Below are positions 55,058 to 63,524 of a DNA stretch of 64,000 nt, piece by piece (position 1 is the stretch's first letter; every line of letters begins with the position of its first letter). The notes beneath the pieces were generated by a model that worked only from the letters and a program-made list of their open reading frames with translations, was not told the origin of the DNA and did no database searches. This DNA comes from Sphingobacteriia bacterium (GTDB taxonomy: Bacteria; Bacteroidota; Bacteroidia; Chitinophagales; Chitinophagaceae): the NCBI GenBank assembly GCA_004294135.1, contig RDZY01000007.1, forward strand, positions 124,001 through 188,000, read 5' to 3'. The position numbers were made by a program, and so were the translations under genes.

Positions 55058-55279
55058 ATGCAAAAGATAAGAGAATTTCTGGAATTACAAGCTTTCGGTG
55101 TTTGCACTTCTATTGGAGAACGTTTGGGCATAGCCACAACTAGAATTAGGACGTGGTTTATCTATATTTCATTCCTCACATTGGGTTCCCCAGTAATCAT
55201 TTATATGATTCTGGCGTTTTGGAAAAACATTAAAAACTATATATTGGCTGCTCGTAGAAACCCACTGAAGGAATTCTAG
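55058..55279 (+). CDS. PspC-domain small membrane protein
   Basis: The 73-residue product contains one PspC fold: FGVCTSIGERLGIATTRIR followed by a hydrophobic pair WFIYISFLTLGSPVIIYMILAFW. PspC proteins sit in the inner membrane and sense envelope stress in E. coli; many Bacteroidota carry short stand-alone versions. I chose ATG 55058 (MQKIREFLEL) because the longer frame from 55016 starts within a promoter-like TTAATTTG stretch. Function inferred from family. Confidence 0.75.
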   Translation: MQKIREFLELQAFGVCTSIGERLGIATTRIRTWFIYISFLTLGSPVIIYMILAFWKNIKNYILAARRNPLKEF

Positions 55280-55305
55280 TGCTTCTACCATATTATATGC
55301 TTACT

Positions 55306-55965
55306 TTAGTTTTTCAACAAATAACTGAACCCAAAAGACATATTGTTGAATGGGTTCGAAAAGAATCCTGCATTAAAACCAACCCCATTCATTTTACCGG
55401 TATTGCCTAGTTGATCTCGATTCTTTGAATGGATGTAATTCAGGCTTGCAAAGTTATTGGCATTTAAATTCACCATAAAGCGACTGCTAATTTGATAGCT
55501 TAAACTAGGGGCAAGATCCACGGACGCTGAATATATGCTTGTTTCATTTTTACCAGCAAATATAGATTGTTTTTGGGTGGAGTTGGTATATCCTATATTA
55601 CCGCCAACACCAATTCCAGCATACAGTTTAGGAGCAATTTCTTTGTAATAAATTTTCCTATACCCTACTGTAAATCCATTACTTTTATTGGTAATTGTAT
55701 TCAGTCCCACATCGTTTTTTGAAGAAGAAATATTATACGACAAGCTAAAAATGGAGAGGGTATTTTTTTTTGTGAACTTTCCATAAGAAAAGCCCAGCGA
55801 TGCATTTGATTGCTGATAATAATTTGGTGCCATGGTGCCATCGGCTTTGTTGAAACCGAGATTTATTGTACCACCAATTACTTTTTGATTAACCACACCA
55901 AATTGTGCGGACAGGCTAAACGAAGTAAGAATAATTAAACACAGAAAGAGAAGATTTTTTTTCAT
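55306..55965 (-). CDS. outer-membrane beta-barrel protein, uncharacterised
   Basis: The 219-residue protein has a signal peptide (MKKNLLFLCLIILTSFSLSAQ) and a body of alternating hydrophobic strands rich in Gly, Asn, Ser and Tyr (ASLGFSYGKFTKKNTLSIFS, GFTVGYRKIYYKEIAPKLYA). It ends SFGFSYLLKN, but the terminal residue is not Phe, the usual BamA signal. The shape fits an 8-strand outer-membrane barrel. It follows the PQQ dehydrogenase by 41 nt on the same strand and may be co-transcribed. Function unknown. Confidence 0.65.
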   Translation of the reverse strand: MKKNLLFLCLIILTSFSLSAQFGVVNQKVIGGTINLGFNKADGTMAPNYYQQSNASLGFSYGKFTKKNTLSIFSLSYNISSSKNDVGLNTITNKSNGFTVGYRKIYYKEIAPKLYAGIGVGGNIGYTNSTQKQSIFAGKNETSIYSASVDLAPSLSYQISSRFMVNLNANNFASLNYIHSKNRDQLGNTGKMNGVGFNAGFFSNPFNNMSFGFSYLLKN

Positions 55966-56006
55966 AAATATTTATTTTAATGCAATATCTTCCATCTACT
56001 TCAAAT

Positions 56007-58154
56007 TTATTGCAATGCAAATGTTAAATATGAATCCCCTGATTTTTTTCCAAGTTTACCGCCTCCACAAGCTATGCTTATAAATTGTTTTCCTTTTACT
56101 TGGTAAACAATTGGAGTAGCAAAACCTGCGGCGGGCAAGTTATATTCCCATAGTACTTCTCCTGTAGATTGGCTAAAAGCCCTAATTTTTGCATCACTTG
56201 TTGCTGCTATTATCACAAGCCCTCCGGCAGTAATAACAGGACCACCATAATTTTCGGTGCCACAGTGAATGCCCTTTGCTTTTAATTCAGGATAATCACC
56301 TATTGTGGTTTTCCAAACCAATGCACCTGTATTTAAGTTAATTGCATTTAGTGTACCCCAAGGTGGAGATACAGCTGGATATCCATCTTGAGTAAGAAAT
56401 TTATTGTAGCCAGTAGATGCAAAAGGCATTTTAGTTCTTTCGTCTCTAATATTAAATTTTCCTTTAAAATTTTTTGTCCACTCTTGCTTCAATCCAAACA
56501 AATATATCATTAAAGCTTTTTTTTCTAGACTGTCCAGTTGATTCATTGCAGGCATCATTCTTCTGCCAGTAGAAAGCAGCGCATAAAAATTATTGGAAGA
56601 ATATTTCTTCTCTATGCCTATTAATGATGGATAGTTTCCTGCTCCTTTTAATTCAGCTCCGTGACATCCCATACAATAACTGGTATATAAACGTTTAGCT
56701 GCTTGCACATTGGTTTCTACATTCTGTTGCTTGTGTTGGTCAACCATTGAAAGTATCCAAGGCATTTCGCTTGCATTGATAAACATGATACCTGTATTAG
56801 GATTCACACCTGCCCCACCCCATTCAGCACCGCCATCATAACCCGGGAAAATTACAGTACCTTTTTTAGAAGGCGGGTTAAACATATTACCTGTATTATA
56901 ATTACTCAATTGTTTTTTTAATAACTCTAATTCTTTAGTGGATACCAATGGATTTAAATCTTTTTCAGTTAGGGTTTGACGAACAAATGGTTTGGGCAAT
57001 AAGGGAATGGGCTGGGTTGCAAAAGGCTCTTCGCCTTGCAGCAAGGAACTGTCAGGCACTTTGGTTTCATGAATGGGAAATAAAGGTTCACCAGTTAATC
57101 TATTGAATAAGAATACAAAACCAGATTTAGTAGGTTGTGCTACTGCGGGAATTTTTTTTCCATTGTGATTTAAATCCAGTAATACCGGAGCTGTGGGTAA
57201 ATCTCTATCCCATAAATCGTGGTGTACAGTTTGATAATGCCATATTCTTTTGCCTGTGCCTGCATTGAGTGCTACCAAGGAATTGGCAAATAAATTAGCT
57301 CCTTTTCTTTTGCCACCGTAAAAGTCAAATGAAGCAGAGCCAATGGGTGCATAAACAATTCCATTCGCTTCATCCAAGCTGAATCCTGACCAAGCATTGG
57401 CTCCACCGATATATTGGTAAGCATTTTTATCTTCCCAAGAATCATATCCAGCTTCACCAGGCTGAGGAATGGTATGAAAAATCCAACGAAGTTGACCCGT
57501 ATTTACATCATAAGCTCGAATATGACCAGGTGCGGCAGATGCGTCTTCAGACACCCTAGTGCCTATAATAATTAAATCTTTAAAAATAATACCAGGTGTG
57601 GTAGAAGAAACATAAAGATCCGCTACATTTTTACCTAGATCATTGTGCAAATCAATCATGCCATTATTACCAAATGAGGTTATAGGTTTTCCCGATTTAG
57701 CATCTATGGAAAAAAGCGAAGATCCTGCTGAATAAAAAATACATTTTTTATTTTTTCCATCAGAGTAATACGTCACACCTCGGCAAACATTGACACTAAA
57801 ATATCCTGCTCCTTTTACGTCTTTATTGGAGCTATTTGTAGGATCGAATATCCAAAGTTTTTTTCCACTAGATGCTTCTAGTGCAAATAATTTAAGTTTG
57901 GGCGAAACTCCATAGAATACTTCATCTACAACAATTGGATTTACTTGAATTTGGGTGCCATTATCTGCATCACCTGTATGAAATTCCCAAATTGGTTTTA
58001 ATAATTGTACATTATTTGTATCTACTTGTTTTAAAGATGAATAATGGTTATTTTCTTTGTTTGCGCCATAATTATTCCAATTGGTGTAATCTGTATTTTC
58101 AGAACAACCCAAGCCAAGCATTATTGAAACTGAGCAAAATAATAAATGTCTCAT
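56007..58154 (-). CDS. PQQ-dependent dehydrogenase with internal cytochrome c domain, lipoprotein
   Basis: A 715-residue quinoprotein of the membrane glucose/polyol dehydrogenase group. It has a lipobox (MLGLGC, C17), eight-bladed propeller repeats with W-docking (LRWIFHTIPQPGEAGYDSWED, RIWHYQTVHHDLWDRD; the LWDRD Asp is the usual catalytic region), and a cytochrome c domain inserted near residue 486-555 with haem motif C494-M-G-C497-H498 and a likely axial Met in GRRMMPAMNQL. PQQ binds in the periplasm and the c haem passes electrons to the respiratory chain. Substrate unknown; PQQ synthesis genes are not in the window. Lies 28 nt after glnS. Confidence 0.85.
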   Translation of the reverse strand: MRHLLFCSVSIMLGLGCSENTDYTNWNNYGANKENNHYSSLKQVDTNNVQLLKPIWEFHTGDADNGTQIQVNPIVVDEVFYGVSPKLKLFALEASSGKKLWIFDPTNSSNKDVKGAGYFSVNVCRGVTYYSDGKNKKCIFYSAGSSLFSIDAKSGKPITSFGNNGMIDLHNDLGKNVADLYVSSTTPGIIFKDLIIIGTRVSEDASAAPGHIRAYDVNTGQLRWIFHTIPQPGEAGYDSWEDKNAYQYIGGANAWSGFSLDEANGIVYAPIGSASFDFYGGKRKGANLFANSLVALNAGTGKRIWHYQTVHHDLWDRDLPTAPVLLDLNHNGKKIPAVAQPTKSGFVFLFNRLTGEPLFPIHETKVPDSSLLQGEEPFATQPIPLLPKPFVRQTLTEKDLNPLVSTKELELLKKQLSNYNTGNMFNPPSKKGTVIFPGYDGGAEWGGAGVNPNTGIMFINASEMPWILSMVDQHKQQNVETNVQAAKRLYTSYCMGCHGAELKGAGNYPSLIGIEKKYSSNNFYALLSTGRRMMPAMNQLDSLEKKALMIYLFGLKQEWTKNFKGKFNIRDERTKMPFASTGYNKFLTQDGYPAVSPPWGTLNAINLNTGALVWKTTIGDYPELKAKGIHCGTENYGGPVITAGGLVIIAATSDAKIRAFSQSTGEVLWEYNLPAAGFATPIVYQVKGKQFISIACGGGKLGKKSGDSYLTFALQ

Positions 58155-58182
58155 AAAATAATATTGCCAGCAAGTTAAATAT

Positions 58183-59844
58183 TTATCCTTTCTTTATCAC
58201 TTTGGCCCATGCATCTTTTAGGGTTACGGTTCTATTTAATACCAATTTATCTGAGCTGCTTTCTTTGTCGAGCACAAAATATCCTTTTCTTATAAATTGG
58301 AAAGGCTTATCACCTGCATCCTGCTGCAATGCAGGTTCTGCATAAGCATGGGAGATGATTTGTAAGGAATCTTCATTCAGATGGGCCTTAAAATCACCCT
58401 CGGCATTGGCTACATCTTCTACTTTAAAAAGTCGATCGTACAAACGCAATTCAGCTTTTATAGCGTGTGCTGCACTTACCCAATGCAATGTTCCTTTTAC
58501 TTGAATACCTGAAGTATCTGAGCCACTCTTACTTTCTGGAATATAGGTACAGTGCACTTCAGTAATTTTTCCTAAATCGTTTTTTACAACACTTTCGCAT
58601 TTTATAATATAGGCGCTTTTAAGGCGAACCATTTGCCCTAATGCAAGTCTGAAATATTTTTTAGGTGCTATTTCCATAAAATCTTCCTGTTCAATATAAA
58701 TTTCCTTGCTGAAAGGAATATTTCTTACGCCCGCATTTTCATCTTCGGGATTGTTTTCACTGCTGAGCAATTCTTCAACTTTATTGTAATTGGTGATCAC
58801 CACTTTTAATGGATCTAATACCACCATTCGGCGTAAAGCAGATTTATTCAGTTCTTCTCTAACACAGAATTCGAGCAGACCAATATCAATTAAATTATCT
58901 CTTTTGGCTACGCCTATTTTATCACAAAAAACCCTGATAGATGCGGCAGGATAACCTCTTCTTCTCATGCCGCTAATGGTACTCATTCTAGGATCATCCC
59001 ATCCTTGCACCATTTGCTCATTCACCAGTTGAAGTAATTTTCTTTTACTCATCACGGTGTAAGTCATGTTAAGCCTTGCAAACTCATATTGTTTTGAGGG
59101 GAAGGTATCCAGCTTTTCAATACACCAATCGTATAAAGGGCGATGGGGTACAAATTCAAGAGTGCAGATAGAATGCGTGATTTTTTCAATGGAATCACTT
59201 TGCCCATGGGCAAAATCATACATTGGATAGATGCACCATTTATCTGCGGTGCGATGATGGTTTGCGTGTTTAATGCGATAAATAATGGGATCTCTCAACA
59301 GCATATTGGGAGATCCCATATCTATTTTTACCCGAAGTACTTTGGTGCCATCGGCGTATAAGCCCGACTTCATATCTAGAAACAACTGTTTATTTTCTTC
59401 AATCGATCTATCGGCAAATTTATTGCGAGTACCTGGCTGGGTGGGACTCCCCTTTTGTGCAGCAATTTCCTCACTGCTACTGTCGTCTATATAAGCCCAT
59501 CCTTTCTCAATTAAATTCATGGCAAATTGATAGAGCTGGTCAAAATAATCAGAAGCATAATATTCATTTGCCCAATCAAATCCAAGCCATCGAACATCTT
59601 CTTTAATACTCTCTACATACTCGGTATCTTCGGTAATGGGGTTGGTGTCATCAAAACGCAGGTTGGTAGAGCCACCGTATTTTTTAGTAAGGCCAAAATT
59701 AAGTACAATACTTTTGGCATGGCCAATATGCAAGTACCCGTTGGGTTCGGGTGGGAAACGGGTAGTGATGGCTGTATATTTACCACTTGCTAGGTCTGCT
59801 TCAACAATCTCTTCAATAAAATTTAGGCTCTTTTCTTCGCTCAT
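58183..59844 (-). CDS. glnS: glutaminyl-tRNA synthetase
   Basis: GlnRS charges tRNA-Gln directly. The class I motifs are FPPEPNGYLHIGHAKSI (HIGH) and VMSKRKLLQL (KMSKS-like); LDPLKVVITNYNKVE begins the C-terminal anticodon-binding beta barrels. At 553 residues it is the usual length. I chose ATG 59844 (MSEEKSLNFIEE) because a TACCTTCG box at 59862-59869 lies inside the longer frame. Having GlnRS implies that tRNA-Gln does not need GatCAB. The PQQ dehydrogenase follows 28 nt downstream. Confidence 0.95.
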   Translation of the reverse strand: MSEEKSLNFIEEIVEADLASGKYTAITTRFPPEPNGYLHIGHAKSIVLNFGLTKKYGGSTNLRFDDTNPITEDTEYVESIKEDVRWLGFDWANEYYASDYFDQLYQFAMNLIEKGWAYIDDSSSEEIAAQKGSPTQPGTRNKFADRSIEENKQLFLDMKSGLYADGTKVLRVKIDMGSPNMLLRDPIIYRIKHANHHRTADKWCIYPMYDFAHGQSDSIEKITHSICTLEFVPHRPLYDWCIEKLDTFPSKQYEFARLNMTYTVMSKRKLLQLVNEQMVQGWDDPRMSTISGMRRRGYPAASIRVFCDKIGVAKRDNLIDIGLLEFCVREELNKSALRRMVVLDPLKVVITNYNKVEELLSSENNPEDENAGVRNIPFSKEIYIEQEDFMEIAPKKYFRLALGQMVRLKSAYIIKCESVVKNDLGKITEVHCTYIPESKSGSDTSGIQVKGTLHWVSAAHAIKAELRLYDRLFKVEDVANAEGDFKAHLNEDSLQIISHAYAEPALQQDAGDKPFQFIRKGYFVLDKESSSDKLVLNRTVTLKDAWAKVIKKG

Positions 59845-59851
59845 TCCATGC

Positions 59852-60772
59852 TTAATTTTTGCGAAGGTAAGGAATAAAAAAAGCATCTGATTTTTGCATT
59901 ATATTTTCAATCTGCGCAAGGCATCCAGGTGCTGTATTAGAGCCGAAGTTTGTTGGAATATTTGGGATGTTTTCCGCAGGTATATTCACCAATTTCTGCA
60001 TGGCAATGGTTAAATTGTTGAGGTAAATGGATAGATCTTTATTTGTACTTTCAGTAACTGAATTAATTTCCTGCATAAATACACGCAAGGTTTGTTCAAA
60101 TATTTGTTGGGCTTCTATAAATGCTTGGGCAATGGATGCTGGTAATTTTGCAGCGATTGAATTAGCCTGTGTTAAAATGGTTTGAGCTTTTATTAAGCAA
60201 TAAATGCCATAGGCACTTATATATTGCTCACCATTGGTAAGTTGCAGTAATTCATGGTGTTTTAATTGAATAGGCTCCCATTGGTATTTTTTCAACACTT
60301 GGTTAGCATCAACAATATTGCCTTTGTAATAAACTTTGCCCAAACCCAGCAGGGGCATGAGTAAATGGCAAAGGGCTGAACTTTTATCGCCCGATTTACT
60401 TTGGGTGTAAACCACAGGCAGTATATTTTGATTGTATATATCCATCAATCGGATGACAGTAGCAATCTGGACAAAATATTTGCCGCAACTGAGCGATTTT
60501 ATTTTGAACATCAGCATCAGTTTTACAATATCTGTTGGAATAAGCCCACCAAAGCCATCCGCTTTTGACACAATTAGGTTGTTTGTAAGTAGGTGCATCT
60601 GTGGTAAATCTGCATCTTTATGCCCCATAATTTGGTGATGCTGGGTAGTATGAGCCAAAATATTTTCATGGGCATTGAAAGTAATGGAGACCAGTTGTTG
60701 ATAATCTAATAGGTCTTTGAGCTGTTGAAAGTGCAACAAGTTACGGTCGAGGGGCAGGTAATTATAGCTCAT
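59852..60772 (-). CDS. degenerate aromatic amino acid ammonia-lyase (HAL/PAL) homologue
   Basis: The 306-residue protein aligns with the middle of histidine/phenylalanine ammonia-lyases: LTNNLIVSKADGFGG (QxNLIxSHAxGxG), LMLMFKIKSLSCG, ILPVV, KSGDK (the A-S-G-D triad region), LLPLLGLGKVYYKG, and QLTNGEQY (AxINGTQ). Full-length enzymes have about 500 residues. Here the MIO-forming Ala-Ser-Gly is Lys126-Ser127-Gly128, the SHAxG His is Lys70, the upstream Y-G-V-N-T-G-F-G loop is absent, and the C-terminal half is shortened. It probably has no lyase activity. Start ATG 60772 chosen over 60811 because of an AAAGGA just upstream. The glnS -7 box lies inside its 3' end. Confidence 0.7.
   Translation of the reverse strand: MSYNYLPLDRNLLHFQQLKDLLDYQQLVSITFNAHENILAHTTQHHQIMGHKDADLPQMHLLTNNLIVSKADGFGGLIPTDIVKLMLMFKIKSLSCGKYFVQIATVIRLMDIYNQNILPVVYTQSKSGDKSSALCHLLMPLLGLGKVYYKGNIVDANQVLKKYQWEPIQLKHHELLQLTNGEQYISAYGIYCLIKAQTILTQANSIAAKLPASIAQAFIEAQQIFEQTLRVFMQEINSVTESTNKDLSIYLNNLTIAMQKLVNIPAENIPNIPTNFGSNTAPGCLAQIENIMQKSDAFFIPYLRKN
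59862..59869 (-). promoter_or_regulatory. -7-like box for glnS
   Basis: TACCTTCG followed by CA on the minus strand is one base off TAnnTTTG. Expected start near 59855, 11 nt before ATG 59844. Confidence 0.45.
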
Positions 60773-60915
60773 AAAGCATTCCTTTGGTGCAAAATAAAGT
60801 AAATGAGCCATTCAGTGGTAAAAAGCGAGACTGAGTTTGCTGGCTAAGCATTTTTTTGCTAAATTGCACCTCCAAAATGATCCTATGGTAGTAAATTGGT
60901 CGTAAAAACGGAAAT

Positions 60916-60989
<74 letters not shown>

Positions 60990-60995
60990 CAAAAA

Positions 60996-61031
60996 AGGAC
61001 AATCGAAAATAACTTTGGTTGTCTTTTTTTA
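60996..61031 (+). terminator. terminator after tRNA-Arg
   Basis: GACAATC (60998-61004) pairs with GGTTGTC (61017-61023), one G-U pair, followed by seven T residues. It lies 8 nt after the tRNA. Confidence 0.8.
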
Positions 61032-61142
61032 TTAAAAATAGTCCTGCTGGGATTACACTTTTTTAATGGATGGCACCACTTTCTACAATACTCCGAATAA
61101 AAAATGCTTGAGTAGTGGATTTTACTAACTTCGATTTTGAAT

Positions 61143-61433
61143 ATGAACCCTACTATTACCATTGAATACTGCCCAAAATGCAACTGGCTTTTGCGCGCTG
61201 CCTATATGGCTCAAGAACTGTTGACTACCTTTGAAGATGAACTGAAAGCAGTAAGCTTGGTTCCAAGTGCTGTAAGCGGTCAATACTCTATTTCTATTAA
61301 CGATCAAATAATTTTCGACCGCAAAGCATACGGCGGTTTTCCCGAAATAAAAGAACTGAAACAGTTGGTTCGCGACCAAATTGCACCCGACAAAAACATG
61401 GGGCATAGTGATTCTAAAACCCACCATCAATAA
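61143..61433 (+). CDS. SelT/SelW/SelH (Rdx) family protein with CxxC
   Basis: The 96-residue thioredoxin-like protein has the Rdx signature ITIEYCPKCNWLLRAAYMAQ, with C-P-K-C as the redox site where selenoprotein W has C-x-x-U, and the conserved second half QYSISINDQIIFDRKAYGGFPEIKELKQ (read in two). Bacterial members are thiol redox proteins of unknown partner. ATG 61143 is preferred to the TTG at 61137. mobA starts 7 nt after the stop, so the two are one transcript, which ties this protein to molybdenum-cofactor or nitrate metabolism by position only. Confidence 0.85.
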   Translation: MNPTITIEYCPKCNWLLRAAYMAQELLTTFEDELKAVSLVPSAVSGQYSISINDQIIFDRKAYGGFPEIKELKQLVRDQIAPDKNMGHSDSKTHHQ

Positions 61434-61440
61434 TTCTGCT

Positions 61441-62034
61441 ATGCTTGGTGTACTTCTCTGTGGCGGCCTCAGCACTCGGATGGAATCCGATAAAGGACTC
61501 ATGCATTTTCAACAAAATACTTGGGCTGAAGCTGCTGCCAAATTATTCACCCAACTAGATCTGCCCTTTATTATTTCTGTAAATAGTAAGCAAGTCAAAA
61601 ACTATACATCTATTTTTAGTGCTGATAAATTATTAACGGACAATCCCATTTTACAAATCAATGGCCCGCTTTGCGGCGTATTAAGTGCGCATATAAAATA
61701 TCCTAATCACAACTTATTGGTACTTGCTTGTGATATGCCATTGATGCAGAAAGACCTACTCCAAATATTGCTGAACCAATACCAAACCAATGCGGCATTC
61801 GGTGCTTATTATTTTTTAAACAATGGCCAACCAGAACCACTTTGCGCTATTTATAAAGCCAATGCTTTGTCAACCATTTATCAATTGTACCAAGATAAAA
61901 AACTGCTTAAGCATAGTATGAAATTTGTACTTGAACAAATTTCATCTGCCGCTATTACATTAGATAAGGATCAGGTTGAATATTTTAAGAACTTTAATGC
62001 ACGCACAGATTTAAACGGGCTAGACCCCAACTAA
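61441..62034 (+). CDS. mobA: molybdenum cofactor guanylyltransferase (MobA-type)
   Basis: MobA adds GMP to molybdopterin to make the bis-MGD cofactor used by nitrate reductase. The nucleotidyltransferase loop is LLCGGLSTRMESDKG (residues 5-19; family form GGxSxRMGxDKA/G, here Glu replaces the Gly after RM), followed by GPLCGVLSAH and LACDMPLMQKDLLQ with the catalytic Asp. 197 residues, normal. ATG 61441 chosen. It follows the Rdx-family gene and its stop codon overlaps that of the convergent rubredoxin-fusion gene in CTAA. Confidence 0.85.
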   Translation: MLGVLLCGGLSTRMESDKGLMHFQQNTWAEAAAKLFTQLDLPFIISVNSKQVKNYTSIFSADKLLTDNPILQINGPLCGVLSAHIKYPNHNLLVLACDMPLMQKDLLQILLNQYQTNAAFGAYYFLNNGQPEPLCAIYKANALSTIYQLYQDKKLLKHSMKFVLEQISSAAITLDKDQVEYFKNFNARTDLNGLDPN

Positions 62035-63518
62035 CGCTCTACTTTTGAGGTTCTTATCTCTTTCTTTACAAAATCAGTTTTAGGAGCTTCACAAAGGGGG
62101 CAGCAATATTGCGGTGAAAGATTTTCAAAACTTGTTCCAGCAATTATCCCCTGCTCTACTTCTCCAAACTTTTCATCATACACTGTTAAGCAATGGCTGC
62201 ATTGATGCATGAATAGTTGAGCTTCAACTACTACTTCTTTCACAACTATTTTATCTTTTCCACTATTGATGGTCTGCTTTTGCAGTTTGTATTTGTAATA
62301 AGCAATTACCGCACGGCGCAACTGCTCTCCTAATAAAATTTTAGGATTATTACTGCTGAATATTTTTCCTGTTCTTTCATTGGGATTAAAATCTTTTGCA
62401 CACAATATATCATATACAAAAAATAGATTCCATTTTCCAATTTTTATCAACGACTTTCTTCTAACTAATATGCTACTGAATACTTCACTTTTATTGCGTG
62501 TTTTAATGCCAATACACAAACCAAATGTACGCAGGTCGTCTTCATTCAACTGCTTTATTAAATACTGCTTCAACGCTATACCTTCCTTGCAATTATCTTC
62601 TACCTGAAAATTTAATTCATTCAATGCATGCCTCACATTTACATAATGTGTTTCCAACAACTGGTTCCACTTATATCGATCTTGCTCTTCTATGCCTTTT
62701 ATAATGAGTGATTTCCAAGGTGTAGAACAGAGTTGTCCTATTTTAGTTTCGAGGCTTAATAAGCATATATCTTTCAATAATTTGATGGAAAACAATTCGT
62801 CTCTCTGATAAATCCCTAGCCATACTTTTCCATTATACCGATTCAATCCCTCATAATAGGGTAGGTTAAATAAAGGCAAAACCGCTTTTGTTTCCGCAGC
62901 TTTTAAAATAAATTGTGTTTGATCTAAAGCCATGAATAAAGTCTCTGGTTTTATTTGATCATTGCCAATAAATATTTCTGGTTGATTGAATATAATTTGT
63001 TCTATTTCCTTAGATACTTGACTTACATGATTGGTATAAGTAAGCATCTCCCACTCAAAAACAATATTTGTTTTTGGAAATCTGATTAACAAATGCCAAA
63101 AATGCTGTTGATTTGATGCTACCCAATTTATATTTCCAGTAAGTAAAGGCGTAAAACTCTGATTGCTATCGCTGATATTCACTTTTAACCTTGGCTCATA
63201 ATCAAAGGCGTCAAAAATATCCTTATACACCCCCTCTCCCAGCCAATTATTACTGATAAAAACCTCTTCGGCTGGATAAGAACTTAGAATATTAGGATGG
63301 GTTTCATTGCTTGTTTGATAACTTACCTGCAATACTTTTAAGGCTGCTGTAAATGTATCAACACTATAACTACTCACTTCTATTAGTAGTTGTTGACGCA
63401 ATCCAAAACTAATATATCGAACACCGATTTCACTTGCAGCTACTAAAATACTGTGCAACTGACCCGGAGAAATAATGCCTCCTTTGAAATTAATTTTAAT
63501 AGTTATAATACCGGCCAT
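62031..63518 (-). CDS. sulfite/nitrite-reductase-like domain fused to C-terminal rubredoxin
   Basis: This 495-residue protein begins with a ferredoxin-like half-domain of the NirA/SiR/CobG family (IKINFKGGIISPGQLHSIL, VRYISFGLRQQLLIEV), repeats it near residue 255 with LCSTPWKSLIIKG (CobG-type TPWR), and ends in a rubredoxin: C440-S-H-C443 and C473-P-L-C476 around VYDEKFGEVEQGI. I see no four-cysteine siroheme/[4Fe-4S] motif, so it is probably not a working reductase; the rubredoxin iron suggests electron delivery. It lies 6 nt from the nitrate-reductase-associated gene and is convergent with mobA. An assimilatory nitrate or nitrite reduction role is inferred. Confidence 0.75.
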   Translation of the reverse strand: MAGIITIKINFKGGIISPGQLHSILVAASEIGVRYISFGLRQQLLIEVSSYSVDTFTAALKVLQVSYQTSNETHPNILSSYPAEEVFISNNWLGEGVYKDIFDAFDYEPRLKVNISDSNQSFTPLLTGNINWVASNQQHFWHLLIRFPKTNIVFEWEMLTYTNHVSQVSKEIEQIIFNQPEIFIGNDQIKPETLFMALDQTQFILKAAETKAVLPLFNLPYYEGLNRYNGKVWLGIYQRDELFSIKLLKDICLLSLETKIGQLCSTPWKSLIIKGIEEQDRYKWNQLLETHYVNVRHALNELNFQVEDNCKEGIALKQYLIKQLNEDDLRTFGLCIGIKTRNKSEVFSSILVRRKSLIKIGKWNLFFVYDILCAKDFNPNERTGKIFSSNNPKILLGEQLRRAVIAYYKYKLQKQTINSGKDKIVVKEVVVEAQLFMHQCSHCLTVYDEKFGEVEQGIIAGTSFENLSPQYCCPLCEAPKTDFVKKEIRTSKVER

Positions 63519-63524
63519 AATCTG

